A stretch of DNA of 64,000 nucleotides from assembly GCA_946902985.2 (NCBI GenBank), contig OX336388.2, positions 1,500,360,545-1,500,424,544 on the forward strand, written 5' to 3'. Made by a program: the position numbers and the translations under genes. The notes beneath the pieces are model-generated. The model was not told where the DNA came from and did no database searches. It saw only the letters and a program-made list of their open reading frames with translations. Positions 52,004 to 63,828 of the stretch are shown in pieces. The number at the start of each line of letters is the position of its first letter. Position 1 is the stretch's first letter. The DNA comes from Meconema thalassinum. Lineage: Eukaryota; Arthropoda; Insecta; Orthoptera; Tettigoniidae.

Positions 52004-53800
52004 CATCATCGGCTTTAACTCGAATCCGAGTATAAATCTTCTTCCTTCAGTCCAGTTTGTGAATGTGTTTACGGTGACTAAAGAGTCCAATCCTGGCATG
52101 GAACAAGCGTCCGCTCAAGTCACATGGTATTGCTGGAGGAGGACGTGGTTGGGCTGCTTGAAGTTTCCTAGCTTGACGCTTGGCCTCTTCATGTGTGCGT
52201 CGATCCCTTTCAAACGTCTTTACAGTATCAGAGATGGTACGGCGCCAAGTTGAGCGGTCTTCAGCCAGCATGTCCCAGGTTTGTGAATCAAGACCTGTCA
52301 ATTTCAGGGTCTGCTTAAATTGGTCCTTGTAGCGCCTCTTAGGACCACCATGAGGTCTGGTGCCATAGCATAACTCACCATATAGCATTTGACGAGGTAA
52401 TCTCACATCATCCATCCGATGGACATGACCAATCCATCTAAATTGGTGACCTATTATGGATGATTCTATGCTGTTGATTTGAGCCTTTTCCAGAACAGCA
52501 ATATTGGTAATGCGGTCTTCCCATTTAATCCTCAGGATTGATCGAAGTTTTTGTAGGTGGAAACGCTCAAGCTTCCTAAGATCACGTCGGTAAAGGGTCC
52601 GCGTTTCACAATCATACAACAATGTAGAAATGACTACTGTTTTGTACACCATAAGCTTTGTACTCTTGGACAGATCTTTATTCATGAAGACCCGGTGCGC
52701 TAATCGTCCATATGCTACATGGGCTGCGCCAATTCTCTTATCCACATCCTGCTCACAGGTACAGCTCTCAGAAATGGTACTGCCCAGGTACGAGAAGTGG
52801 TCTACCTGTACTAATGGCAAATTTGAGATGGAGATATTGAACTGAGGAAGAGGTGTGCCTGGTGAAGGTTGTGCCAAGACTTTAGTCTTATTGACATTTA
52901 TGGTAAGACCAAAGCGATCACATACACTTTTGTAACAATTAACTGACTCTTGCAGCTCTTCTGGGGTGAGAGTTGGTGACGCAGCATCATCTGCATACAA
53001 CATGTTAGTAACCTTTGTAACCTGAGTTTTCCTCAAGGAGCGGAGACGAGTTAGGTTGAAAAGCCCTCCATCAAAACGATACTTGACCTCCTCACCTGGG
53101 ATGTTTGTGGGTGAGTCATAAAGCATTGCAGCCAAGTACAGCGCAAAAAGCGTTGGAGCCAGTACACATCCTTGTTTCAGTCCATGGGTAATGGGAAATT
53201 CATCGGACATCTTATTCTGATGGCAAACCTGACCTGTCATGCCATCATGGAGAGCCTTGATTAGATCTACAAAACGCTGAGGGCAACCAAACCGCTTCAG
53301 CACCACCCACATGGCTGGTCCTGGAACCGAATCAAATGCCTTTTCCAAGTCATAAAAGACTAAGAAGAGTGGATTCTGTTGTTCACTACATTTTTCTTGT
53401 AGCTGTCTCACACAGAAAATCAAGTCAATTGTGCTTCTGGAAGCTCTAAATCCGCATTGTGACTCTGGGAGAATCCTCTCAGAGATAACCTTGAGGCGGT
53501 TATGTAGAATTCTTGTAAGAATCTTCCCCACAATTGATAGCAGTGATATACCACGGTAGTTGCCCCAAACACTGCGATCACCCTTTTTAAAGATAGTGAC
53601 GATAGTGGCATTCTTTAGGTCTCCAGGTACCTTTCTTGATTCCCAAATTCTGAGGATAAGGATGAAAATTCTTGTTTTGAGGGAATGACATCCGGCTTGA
53701 ATTAGTTCCAGAGGGATGTTATCTGGGCCAGGTGCTTTTCTGGGTTTCAATTGGGTGAGAGCTGCACTGAATTCATGATAAGTAGGAGGCGTGGCGTGGC
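52004..53800 (-). mobile_element. LINE-E, 5'-truncated non-LTR retrotransposon
   Basis: The minus-strand 3' end carries a (GAT)n tail (about 51995-52012), as in LINE-C. The 5' end meets a SINE-like repeat at about 53805-53880 that is also present at 16985-17065. Confidence 0.78.
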
Positions 53801-53831
53801 CTCTTCCGCCTCTATGACCGTTGGGAGCCAT
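52047..53831 (-). CDS. Reverse transcriptase of LINE-E, 594-codon open frame
   Basis: An RT without endonuclease: LKPRKAPGPDNIPLELI, YRGISLLSIVGKILTRI, SQCGFRASRSTIDLIF, VFYDLEKAFDSV, HGLKQGCVLAPTLFAL and the catalytic MLYADDAAS (about residue 285). Thumb and tail: FSYLGSTISES, KWEDRITNIAVL, RWIGHVHRMDD. It ends in a zinc-finger-like CDLSGRLFHARIGLFSHRKHIH, where the second Cys of the usual C-x2-C looks replaced by Ser. No stops. The first about 15 residues (MAPNGHRGGRGH) come from the adjoining SINE-like repeat, so the ATG is accidental and the true LINE frame is 5'-truncated. Confidence 0.83.
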   Translation of the reverse strand: MAPNGHRGGRGHATPPTYHEFSAALTQLKPRKAPGPDNIPLELIQAGCHSLKTRIFILILRIWESRKVPGDLKNATIVTIFKKGDRSVWGNYRGISLLSIVGKILTRILHNRLKVISERILPESQCGFRASRSTIDLIFCVRQLQEKCSEQQNPLFLVFYDLEKAFDSVPGPAMWVVLKRFGCPQRFVDLIKALHDGMTGQVCHQNKMSDEFPITHGLKQGCVLAPTLFALYLAAMLYDSPTNIPGEEVKYRFDGGLFNLTRLRSLRKTQVTKVTNMLYADDAASPTLTPEELQESVNCYKSVCDRFGLTINVNKTKVLAQPSPGTPLPQFNISISNLPLVQVDHFSYLGSTISESCTCEQDVDKRIGAAHVAYGRLAHRVFMNKDLSKSTKLMVYKTVVISTLLYDCETRTLYRRDLRKLERFHLQKLRSILRIKWEDRITNIAVLEKAQINSIESSIIGHQFRWIGHVHRMDDVRLPRQMLYGELCYGTRPHGGPKRRYKDQFKQTLKLTGLDSQTWDMLAEDRSTWRRTISDTVKTFERDRRTHEEAKRQARKLQAAQPRPPPAIPCDLSGRLFHARIGLFSHRKHIHKLD

Positions 53832-53987
53832 GAGAGTGATTGGCTTCTCCTCCGCTCATTTTGCCGTTGGGCCAAAACCTGCCCATCATAACTATGGACA
53901 ATAGTTTGCCCTATTAAACCTGAGATATTAACATAGGTGCAATTTGGTTGACATTTTTGGGGGGCTAATTTGTTTTTCAGATACACA
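53801..53987. repeat. SINE-like repeat fragment and spacer
   Basis: TATGACCGTTGGGAGCCATG...CATTTTGCCGTTGGGCC parallels 16995-17060. The remainder, to the LTR of B, is unassigned. Confidence 0.5.
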
Positions 53988-55505
53988 TGTAATGTGTTTG
54001 TGCCCCAAGTTGGTAGCGACAATTGTAATGGTTTGCTTAGCCCTCACGTTGAGCGGCAATTGTAATGGTTATTACTGCTCCTCGCGTTGAGCGTACAAAT
54101 GTAATGTTTTCTACCTGGGCAGACTATTCGCCAGAAAATACTACTGCTAAGTTTGATCTATGTTGGGCGCCAAGCTGGATACACTGTGTTCCAAGCTAAA
54201 TTTATATATTTAATATCGACCCCTAGCGTGAGTAGAACATATGAGAAACTCTTAATGACTAGGCCGTGGGATGATTGAATCATCAACCCAGACAACATTT
54301 GATTGTGGAGAAGGATGTGGTATTATAACTATTGCTACCTACTGGAATTAAAGAATCTACTTTGTAATAATGGAATTTAATACACTTAGAAAATATGTCA
54401 GCATCTTGAATAAAATTTACACTGTTAACGGAGCATACAACTTTAACCATTGCCACGAACAAAATTACTTAATACGCCGGTCGGGAGAATAACGTGAATT
54501 TAACTTATTTCCAAATTTATGCTTAAAGAATTTGTACTGGCCCTATCGAAAAACAGAGAGTGTGTGTCGTAGATCACTTATGCTTACCAACGGAAACATT
54601 GTCTCCACGTGGTTGAAGTCTCGTAGCGTTGGATGTTCTGCATTGGTGTTGACGGCGTCAGGCCCCTTCCTCGTTGATCAAAAGTAATCGTTACAGCTTG
54701 TGGTGGAGTCTCTTCCATGAACCACAACACGTTGCTTGCCTAATCACTGCAAGACGCGTGGAACCCATGATCTGATGTGATCAGCGGAGTTAGCGTGAAT
54801 AAATTGTCCCACTTGGGACTAACGAACAAAGTACGCCTTACTGTACCAAGCGTAATGTCTTAATGAATGCCTCCTCTCACCCAGCGCGTCAACTATATGC
54901 TTCAATCTTCTCCCACCAGGGTCTAGCTTAACACCGCGGCTTCGCTGCTTCGACCAATCCGCGTGCGTCACGTATCTCGCCATGCCCCGACCTACGTTGC
55001 TTCTTCTCCCTTGATTGGCTGGTCACCTTACGTGGCTCTTCCCGCCATGAGACTCCTTCCCCGTATTTATATTTTCCGTTTCCGGGCAAGACGTAAATCA
55101 TACACGTTTTCTTGCTTTGAAGTGTTCCCTCGGATTTCGTAATTCTTTTGTACTCCAATCTATTCTTGTATTGAAATACCCCGTGAGTCACACACCACTC
55201 TCTCTTACCCCTAATGAATAAAATCCCGACTTTACGTATGAAATGATTTGCCGTGCAATTTTATATATTGGAATCATCCAATATACATACGGATTTCTAC
55301 TAGTAGAAATCCTATCTGTAATCTTCCAAATTTAAAAGCTCCAAAAAATGACGTTATAAATATTAATAATAATAATAATAATAATATGAAATTGAATAAA
55401 CTGAAATAATTTAACTTGGCCGGATTATTGCCGCGTTTAACAAATATGATATAGTCCAACTAACTTGTGTTAGTGGCATAAAACCCCCTAGAAAAACATG
55501 TTACA
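53988..55505 (-). repeat. 3' LTR of B (1518 bp)
   Basis: On the plus strand it reads TGTAATGTG...CATGTTACA. It shares the PBS-like array (ATTGTAATGG units, about 53988-54110), GGGCGCCAAG and the CCCTAGAAAAACATGTTACA end with family A, with many differences. Any ORFs are not conserved. Confidence 0.78.
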
Positions 55506-56660
55506 TTCTCCTCGAATAATCATGTGCTTTACCATGCATATGGTACAGCACCTGATGATTCCAGACACGTTAGAAAAAAAACTCCAAAATACAACTTATA
55601 CAAGTGAAATGACCCTTTACACATATAAACACATATAAACCCTCAATCATGCGCTTTGCGCTAATGTTCGTCTTGTTATGACGTGTTCTTATTTTGTCCA
55701 CTTCAAAATGTTTGTCATTCTCACGAATGTTCATTCTACCGCTCTCTCTCTCTCATCATTCTATGTGGGAAAAAAAATACATACATAAGTGTGTTCCCTC
55801 TATATCCACAATTCACTACATACGCATTTATGGTGTTCAGTAGAAAACCACTGCAGAACTCTTCTAGAAATCTTAGGTGCTACCGGATACCAATATCATG
55901 GTACACGATCTCCCACGATCACACACTCGCGGTAGAGCAAAGTGATCTACTTCCCACCTTCTCTGTGAAATCTTTAATTTAAAGAAAAGACATGACTGTA
56001 AAAAAAAACAGTAAGTACCCATTACTTATAACACTTAAATATTCCTGTGCCGTGTGCCCTATCTTACTAAGTACATGTATGCAAAAACCCACCTTACTCT
56101 AGATCACAATTTCTCATATTCGTCGCTCAGCCAGTAGTTCACAACCCAGACCAGTCCACCTATCGAACCTGACCTAGTTGCCACAACTTTTTATCTGTTA
56201 CATATATACAACATCTCATGAAGTCTAGTACCTTGTACACAAACTACCTTAATTATATCCAACCCCGATCTCACATAGCTAGGTCGTAAGCAGGAATCAC
56301 GTGTGCTTACGAGGAGCTTCATGGAGGACTGTCTCGCCTTCTGATGGCCCATCTTTTATCTCGTGGACGCCTTAAGCTAACAAGCCCTATACAAGCGCTC
56401 CCCCATCTCTTGGAGATAAATGGGAACCCATCAGCGCTGCCAAAATGGCCTTGATGCATCGAGACAATTTAGTGCTCAACAGCATCCACCACTCCCTTCT
56501 TCTTTCCCTGTACCTTAAAAACTCTCATTTACTTACATACTACCCCCCTGTGTGACTTCTGATACGCCTGCCTTGAAGACCAGATCTTCCACTCACCACA
56601 TACCACACTTACTCATTTGATAGGCTGGCTCGCCAGCTAAACACACTTATTTTATGACAC
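55506..56660 (-). other. Post-pol noncoding region of B
   Basis: Aligns with 9026-10096 of A2. Contains the same PPT-like run (56543-56548) and TGATAGGCTGGCTCGCCAGC. Confidence 0.65.
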
Positions 56661-57046
56661 ATCCTTAATGTCATCACGTTGCTCCACTAACATATTTCTC
56701 AGTGTCTGTAACGATGCCCTGTTGCTACTGTCCACACATGCTAATCCTACTTTCATCCGGTGTTACACCTCTACTTGACTTTCTATGACCTAAAAATGTC
56801 ACTTCTGTCTGGACAGTTTCAGAGTGAACCCTGCCTGATCTAACTTTTGAAATACACTGTCTAAATGACGTAGATGCTCCTCAAAACTGCGTGAACTGAT
56901 TACCATATCATCGATGTAAATAGTTACAAACTCTCCCGTGCCATCTCCTAATGCGATGTTTAAAGCCCTAATTAAAGCTGCTGAGTTACTTTTTAACCCA
57001 TAAGGTACCCTGCAAAACTGATAAAGGTTATATTTATGACTAAAAG
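56661..57046 (-). pseudogene. pol remnants of B: RNase H tail and RT, with deletions
   Basis: Three pol pieces are joined: an RNase H-downstream segment (about 56668-56740, matching 11265-11340 of A2), then, after a deletion, RT from about 56745 including YIDD (about 56910) up to the SHKYNL region at 57046. Integrase and most of RNase H are gone. It ends at TGACTAAAAG, where A3 is inserted. Confidence 0.78.
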
Positions 57047-57180
57047 TGTAACGTGTTTTTCGAGGGTTTTTTATGCCACTGGCATAAGTCAGTAGGAAGC
57101 CAGTCTATATTTATTTACGCGGCAAATTGTTCAGCCAAGAGAATTTTTCATGTTAATTTATTATTATTATTAATTTATTA

Positions 57181-58436
57181 TTTACACTGTTTACGCCCAC
57201 ATTGGAGCACCAAAATCAAACCTGATATACAAAGTCTTCCAATATTTCAAATAATAAATTCAGTTCTTAGTTCTTGATAATTTTTTCATTTCCCAATACT
57301 TCTTCAGTCTGGAAGATCTTGCAGCTCGTTCTTCTTCTGATATAACATACTGCTTACGCTGTGAAATTTTGAATGTTAGTCGAGTGTATTTGTTATTCAG
57401 AAGCCGTTTCTCCTCTCTATGTTTAATATGATGCTTAGTAATTTTCAATTCGTCTAAATCCATTTGTATTTCTTTAAACCATGTGATTTTTGTTTTACTG
57501 TTCCAAAAGAAGTCAAAAAGTTGTTTCAGGAGTCTAGTATTTGGCAAGCGAGATATGTGTCCAAAAAACGCAATCCTTCGTTTTCGCATCGTGTCAATGA
57601 TAGATTCATTTTCCTTGTAAAGTAATGAATTGGGCAAAAGTCTCCACTGGCCCTCAACCTGGTGTTTTTTATTGAGTATTGTCCGAAGAATCCGTCTATC
57701 AACCTTCTGTAGTTTGTCAGTTGTTGATCGGGTGTTTAGTTTAAATAAAGTTTCACTTGCATATGTTGCTTCTGGCTTAACGACGGAGAAATAATGTCGA
57801 ATTTTAGCATTAATCGAAAGAGACTGTTTCTTATATGTTGGCCAGGTAATCTGTTGTGCTCGTCGCAATTTTAGAGTTCTATTATCTATTGATGCTCTCT
57901 CATTGGCATTCCAAGTGATGATCTCACCAAGATATTTAAATTTTTTCACAATCCTTATTTTCTGGGCATTATGCAGTACAATATGTGATGTGTCAACTTG
58001 AAAAGATGGCATCATTTCTGTTTTCTCAAAGGAAATTTTCAACCCAACCTTTGCTGCTAATCGTTCCAATTCCTCTACCTGAAATTTAGCTTCTTCGATA
58101 CTAGTTGCTAATAATGCTAGATCATCAGCAAAGGCGAGACAATTTAGTCGAGCATTTTTTCCAATCTTGACATTCGGTGGACAAACCTTATTCCATTGAC
58201 GCATAACTTTTTCCAGCACACAATTAAACAGCAATGGAGATAATCCATCTCCCTGCCGAAGACCAGTATGGATTTCAAATGACTCAGAGGTTTCACTTCT
58301 AAACCTAACTCTAGATTTAGTATTCTTAAGAGTGACCGCAATAAGGTTAACAAGTTTTCGATGTAAACCAAATTCAGTAAGGACATTTAATAGAGATTCG
58401 CAATGGATACTATCATAAGCTTTTTGAAAATCATTA
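57181..58436 (-). mobile_element. LINE-F, 5'-truncated, inserted in the A3 LTR with 10-bp duplication
   Basis: TAATTTATTA flanks it at 57171-57180 and 58437-58446, and removing it restores the LTR sequence seen in A1. The 3' end has no A-tail. Confidence 0.85.
57260..58436 (-). pseudogene. RT and C-terminal domain of LINE-F
   Basis: The frame is open from the truncated 5' edge: NDFQKAYDSIHCESLLNVL, TGLRQGDGLSPLLFNCVLEK, the catalytic CLAFADDLALLA (about 58125), FKYLGEIITWNANERASI, RIAFFGHISRLPNTRLL and a basic tail EERAARSSRLKKYWEMKK ending at 57260. It lacks the endonuclease and the RT fingers. Closest to LINE-D in motif order and wording (GVRQGDGLSPILFNCVLEK). No internal stop was seen, so decay is by truncation only. 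Confidence 0.85.
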
Positions 58437-59705
58437 TAATTTATTATAATTATTATTAAGATATTTTTAGGAGCATTTTATAAAAAATTATAAGCATACA
58501 GATAGGTTTTCTATGTCTTAGAAAACACTATCAAGCAAATTATTACGAACGACAATATCATAGAAAATTATGTGATTACGGAATTTTACGGAGTTTCGTC
58601 AGTTAGGATATTATGAGAGACATGACTCACTGGAAATTCAGATACAGGCTGATTCTTGTCAAGAAGTATTACGAAAGGCTGGGTCGCAGCGTCAAGAAAA
58701 GGCGGATAGTTGGAACGGAAATCGACTTCATCATCCGCGCGCCGTGTGTAATGAGCCAGAGAAGGGGAAGTAGCGTGTGGGGAGCAGCCAATCAGTGGAG
58801 ACCACGTAAGCTGGAAGTCGGTACCGAGGTGGGGAGCCGACGGGTGCATATATCGTTCGGCGCGCCGTGGAAGGTGGAGAATCTGTGTAGAACTTAACGA
58901 GTAGGGTTGCACGCGGGAGTCGCTCCGGTGTTCGGTGGAGTGGAGGACTACCTTTTGTAAAACTTAACCAGTGTGGTTGTACGAGTGTTTGGGTCCGATG
59001 TACGGACCATAGAATTATCTAATCTACCAGAATATCATCAAATATCGACAAAGATGACGACGTCCAGGAGACTGTGGGAAGCTCACAGCATCATCCAGTA
59101 CGAGGGAAATGCTCCGGCAATTTCCAGTGGTAAGCGCGAATGACGCAGAAATACGCAATCTCTCGTTTCTCTTGGTTTTATATTTCATATTTCAGTAACT
59201 TCATAGCTTGGGAATAAGAGTAAAATCAATAATTTATCATACTCCGTTTTCACGTAATTTTCTATCGGTAATATTAAAATCGCAACGCTCCAATTTAAAT
59301 TTTAAACTTATTATTATTATTAATTTTGCAATACTTGTTTTATATAATAAATTCATTTCTTTTACAATGCAATCTTTGCTTTCAGTAGGTAGCATTAGAT
59401 ATAGACCAATTCCTTCTCCTGATACAATTGTTTGTTGGGTTAATGATCAAATCATACCACGATCTGAGTGAATAGATTCTTGAAGGTGTTCTACCAGAGC
59501 TAGACGTTGTTAAATACAAATTTAGATTTCAACATTGCGTTGAGGTCTTGGCGCCCATTAAAACAACATAGCTTAGGCAAAGGTAAACAGTTCCATTTAT
59601 CACCCAACAGTTAGGGGCAGTCAAACCGTTACACTTGTCGTTCAACGTGTGGGCTAGCGAAACTGCTACATTTGGCGCACAACGTGAGGGCAAGAGACTG
59701 CTACA

Positions 59706-59727
59706 TTTGTCGCCGACAACTTGAGGC
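59706..59727 (+). promoter_or_regulatory. Primer-binding site of A3
   Basis: TTTGTCGCCGACAACTTGAG after the LTR end CTACA. A second PBS-like word, TTTGGCGCACAACGTGAGGG, lies 35 bases upstream inside the LTR. Confidence 0.6.
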
Positions 59728-59818
59728 TGAAAACCTAATAACATTTGTGGGAGGAGAAGGATATATATTTCTGTGCCAGTATTTTGGAGGTTATTTGTCT
59801 GTATCAGTGTATATCATT

Positions 59819-61634
59819 ATGGGGGATGAGAAAGAAAAACAGATGAGGTTACGTAGTGGTCATCAACTGGAGAGTGGTGATGATACGAGCAGTATGTCGA
59901 GTGATGGTAGTACCGGGGTAGCGGAGGTAAATCCCGATACTGAAACAGGGAGTGTAGGCGGCCAACCAGAATTAAAAACTTTACTTCTCGAGTTCATGTA
60001 TCAGAACAAAGTTAGTAGTGATGCCTTAAATGCAAAATTAGAACAAAACAGTAGGGAAAATAAAGAGAGTAATAGGGAATTGAGCGATAGTTTAAACGCC
60101 AAATTAGAACAAAACAGTAGGGAAAATAAAGAAAGTACAGACGCTTTAAATGCAAAACTAGAACAAAACAACGCTAAACTAGAGCAAAACAGTAGGGAAA
60201 ATAGAGAGAGTACTGAAACTTTAAATGCTAAATTAGAACAAAACAGTAAGGAAATTAGTGTGAAAATGGAGCAGATTAGAGGAGAAATCAGAGGAGTAAT
60301 GGAAGAGAAGGTTAAAGAGATCATTGCAGATGTAGACAGGAAATTAGGAAAAGTACAGGAGGAGTTGGAAAGTAGAATCAGCACACAGGCTGAAAATTTA
60401 AAGGAATTAGTTAAATTAGAAACACTGCAGGTTAAAAAGAAATTGGGGGGAGAAATTGACAAGATTCAAGTATCAACTAAAGAGGTTAAGGAACAGCTGG
60501 GGGGTAGAATTGAGAAAGTCCACTCGCAAATAGTTGCAGAAGTAAATGATTTAAGAGAGAGTAATAGAGAGAGCATTAGCAAGATTGAGGAGAAACAAAC
60601 AAAGCTATATGATAAAGTAGAAGAATCAGAAGGAAACATTAAATTAACAGTAAACTGTATTGAGAGGAAGGCTGAGGAGAAAATCGCAGAATTAGAATTA
60701 AAATTAAAAGCTAGGATCAGGCAAGAAAATAGTCAGAATAGGCCAGTTTTTGTGAATAGCACACACAGGGAGGTAGAACTGGGTAAGTTCAGCAATCGAC
60801 AGGGGTGCCCAATGGAGTTCATGAACACTATAGAAAATAAATTCGGGGAGAGGTTCGAAAATGGTAGTATTGAGTGGTGCCAGGTAGTTGAAATTTTAGA
60901 ACAAGTGTTTGTGGGGGAAACGAGGAATTGGTTTGCTGTCTACAGAGACAAGTTTACTGATATTAATGATTTTAAAATGAAATTCTGTGAAAAGTTCTGG
61001 AATGAAATTATTCAGTCGCAGCATCGTGAGGGAGTAGTGTGTGGTAAATATAACCCTAAAGGAAGCTCCACCATGACCGAATACTTTTTAGGGCAGGTAT
61101 TAGTGTGTAAATATCCGGATGGCTTGAAGGAGGAAAGTGATGTGGTAAGGTTGCTACTTAGGCACTTTCCCTATAGGATCAAGGAGGCTGCTTGTATCCA
61201 GAATGTAAAGACAATATCACAAGTAGAAAATTTGTTAAGCACATTTGATGCACTAGGGAGAGGGGGTTATGTGGACAATTTCAATAGGAACCAGGGTGAT
61301 AATAATAATAGGCCTAATGAAGCCAGGCATCAGGAAGTTCAAGGGAACGGTGGCGAAGGGGCCAACGCTCAAAATAGAAATAATAATAATCAGCTGAATC
61401 AGAACAGAGGAAATGGCTATGGTAATCAGTATCAAGGGAGGAACAATGATTTCAGGGGAAATCAAGGGAGAAATTATAATGACAATAATTACAACCAGAA
61501 TAGGGGTCAAGGAAGAGGACAGCCTAGTGGTAGTAATATACAGCCAAACAATAAACAACCAGACCAGTTCAGTAGTTAGTAGTACTACGACCAGCTGTTG
61601 CGGTTCTTTAAACGCGAACCAGGCTGCGAAGTAA
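59819..61634 (+). pseudogene. gag of A3, frameshifted near the C-terminus
   Basis: Open from ATG 59819 through the coiled coil (a shorter repeat block than A2), the gag core (EFMNTIENKFGERFE, RNWFAVYRDKF, LLLRHFPYRIKEAA) and the Asn/Gly-rich tail with a single GRNNDFRGNQ unit. A deletion near 61550 (CAATAAACAACC, compared with the longer A1 text) shifts the frame so that it ends at 61579. The original C-terminus NANQAAK is found in the other frame, ending at 61634. The least damaged gag in the window; no nonsense codon before the shift. Confidence 0.87.
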
Positions 61635-61656
61635 GGTCAGAATCTCAGTCTGTAGT

Positions 61657-62078
61657 ATGCCCTGTCCATACAATTATAATCAGGAACCCTATGACCTAAA
61701 TGTAAGAAATGAAATATTACATGAACTAAATGATGAAGGTATTATTCAGGAAGTGGTTAGTAAGAGCCCCATAGTTAAATTTAACGTGTCCGAGGCGTAC
61801 ACAGATGTTTTAATTGATAGTGGTTGTATGAAGAGTTGCATAAGTAGTGCATTTTATGATAAAATGAAAGAAACTGGAGTAAATTTTGAGGAGATGCCAA
61901 TTATAAGCACTTTTGTTATCACAGCTGTTGGGAAGAGGTCTAAAGTAATTTCTAAGCAAGTTTTAGTAGACATTAAAATTAATAATCATATAGAGAAGCA
62001 GATTTTCCTTGTAATTCCAAATTTAGTATTCAGTGTTATCTTGGGTTCAGAGTGGCTAAGTAGAGTGTCTGGTAACCT
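61657..62078 (+). pseudogene. pol of A3, protease part only
   Basis: Reads MPCPYNYNQEPYDLN, IIQEVVSKSPIVKF, the aspartic protease site LIDSGCMKSCIS (about 61810) and ILGSEWLSRVSGN, then is cut by the A4 LTR. Two extra bases near 61678, relative to A1 and A2, break the overlap with gag and create the local ATG start. Confidence 0.83.
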
Positions 62079-63715
62079 TGTAACGTGTTTTTCGAGGGGT
62101 TTTATGCAACTGGCATAAGTCAGTAGGAAGCCATTCTATATTTATTTACGCGGCAAATTGTTCAGCCAAGAGAATTTTTCATGTTAATTTATTATTATTA
62201 TTATTAATTTATTATAATTATTATTTAGGTATTATCGGAGCATTTTATAAAAATTATTAGCATTCAGATAGGTTTTCTATGTCTTAGAAAACGCTATCCA
62301 GCAAATTATTACGAACGACGATATCATAGAAAATTATCTGATTACGGAATTTTACGGAGTTTTCGTCAGTTAGGGTATATCGAGAGACGTGACTCACTGG
62401 GATTTCAAGTACACGCTTAATCTTGTCGAGAAGCATGACGGAAGTTTGGGTCGCAAGGTCTAGAAAAGGCGAATTGTTGAAACGGAAATCGACTTCTCCC
62501 TCCCGCGGAGTGTAATGAGGAAGGAGTGGGGAAGATAGCGCGGCGTGCTCAGCCAATCAATGGAGACGACGTAAGCTGGAAGGCGGTACCGTGGTGGGGG
62601 AGCCAACGGGTGAATATATCGTTCGACGCGCCGTGAAACAAGGACAATCTGTATAGTTCTTGCCGAGTGTGGATATACGCGGGAGTCGCTCCGATGTTCC
62701 GTGGGACGAGGACAATCTGTATAGTTCTTGCCGAGTGTGGATATACGCGGGAGTCGCTCCGATGTTCCGTGGGACGAGGACAATCTGTATAGTACTTGAC
62801 GAGTATGGAGGCGCGTGCGAGTGGCTCCGATGTTCGGTGGAGTTAGCGACTATCTGTGTAGAACTTGCGGTGTACGGTCGCAAGTGCGTGTCGCTCCGAT
62901 GTTCAGTGGAGTTAGCGACAAACTTTTGTAAAACGTAACCAGTGCGGTTTTACGCGAGTTTGGGTCCGAGGTACGGACCATAGAATTATATAATCTACCA
63001 GGATATCATCAAATTTCGACGGAGATGACGACGTCCAGGAGACTGTGGGAAGCACACAGCATCATCAAGAACGAGGGAGATGCTTTGGCAATTTCCAATG
63101 GTAAGCGCACATGACGCAGAAATACGCAATCTCTCATTTTCTTTGTTTTATATTTCATATTTCAGTAACTTCATAGCTTGGAAATAAGAGTAAAATCAAT
63201 TTATCAGACTCCGTTTTCACGTAATTTTCTATCGGTAATATTCAAATCACAACGCTCCAATTTAAATTTTAAACTTATTATTATTATTAATTTTGCTATA
63301 CTTGTTTTATATAATAAATTCATTTCTTTTACAATGCAATCTTTGCTTTCAGTAGGTAGCATTAGATATAGACCAATTCCTTCTCCTGATACAATTGTTT
63401 GTTGGGTTAATGATCAAATCATACCACGATCTGAGTGAATAGAGTCTTGAAGGTGTTCTGCCAGAGCTAGACGTTGTTAAATACAAATTTAGATTTCAAC
63501 ATTGCATTGAGGTCTTGGCGCCCATTAAAACAACATAGCTTAGGCAAAGGTAAACAGTTACATTTCTCACCCAACAGTGTGGGCTAGCGAAACCATTACA
63601 TTTGTCGCTACCAACATGGGGCACTAACTAATAACCATTACATTTGTACGCTCAACGTGGAGCAAAGTAAATACCGTTTCACTTGTCATCCCAGCCTAAG
63701 CATGAGACCATTACA
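62079..63715 (+). repeat. 5' LTR of A4 (1637 bp)
   Basis: Longest LTR of the family here because the 68-bp repeat block has five units. It ends GACCATTACA. Confidence 0.87.
62630..62965 (+). repeat. Five 68-bp tandem units in the A4 LTR
   Basis: Units begin near 62633, 62699, 62768, 62836 and 62904, each ending TCGCTCCGATGTTC or close to it. The first two are nearly identical, which suggests recent local expansion. Confidence 0.82.
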
Positions 63716-63737
63716 TTTGGCGCCGACAACTTGGGGC
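63716..63737 (+). promoter_or_regulatory. Primer-binding site of A4
   Basis: TTTGGCGCCGACAACTTGGG directly after the LTR end ATTACA. The best-preserved TGGCGCC form among the copies. Confidence 0.7.
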
Positions 63738-63828
63738 TGAAAACCTAATAACATTTGTGGAAGGAGAAGGGTATATATTTCTGTGCCTGTATTTTGGGGG
63801 TTATTTGTCTTTATCAGTGTATATCATT

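Larger units (their letters stand above)
53988..57046 (-). mobile_element. LTR retrotransposon B (relative of family A), truncated by A3
   Basis: Minus strand: 3' LTR 53988-55505, noncoding tail 55506-56660, then pol fragments to 57046, where the plus-strand A3 LTR begins inside the RT gene. The LTR and tail are recognisably related to family A but diverged throughout. The remainder of B should lie right of A3, outside the window. Confidence 0.8.
57047..59705 (+). repeat. 5' LTR of A3, interrupted by LINE-F
   Basis: Outer part 57047-57180, inner part 58437-59705, about 1393 bp without the insertion. Starts TGTAACGTG and ends GCTACA. Two 68-bp units at about 58855-58995 and a PBS-like array at about 59586-59705. 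Confidence 0.87.
57047..62078 (+). mobile_element. LTR retrotransposon A3 (family A), inserted in B and itself cut by A4
   Basis: 5' LTR 57047-59705 (with a LINE insertion), PBS 59706-59727, gag 59819-61634, pol from 61657. At 62078 the protease frame stops at the LTR of A4. The flanking ACTAAAAG of B at the left edge matches the uninterrupted A2 pol around 12311. The rest of A3 is outside the window. Confidence 0.87.
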
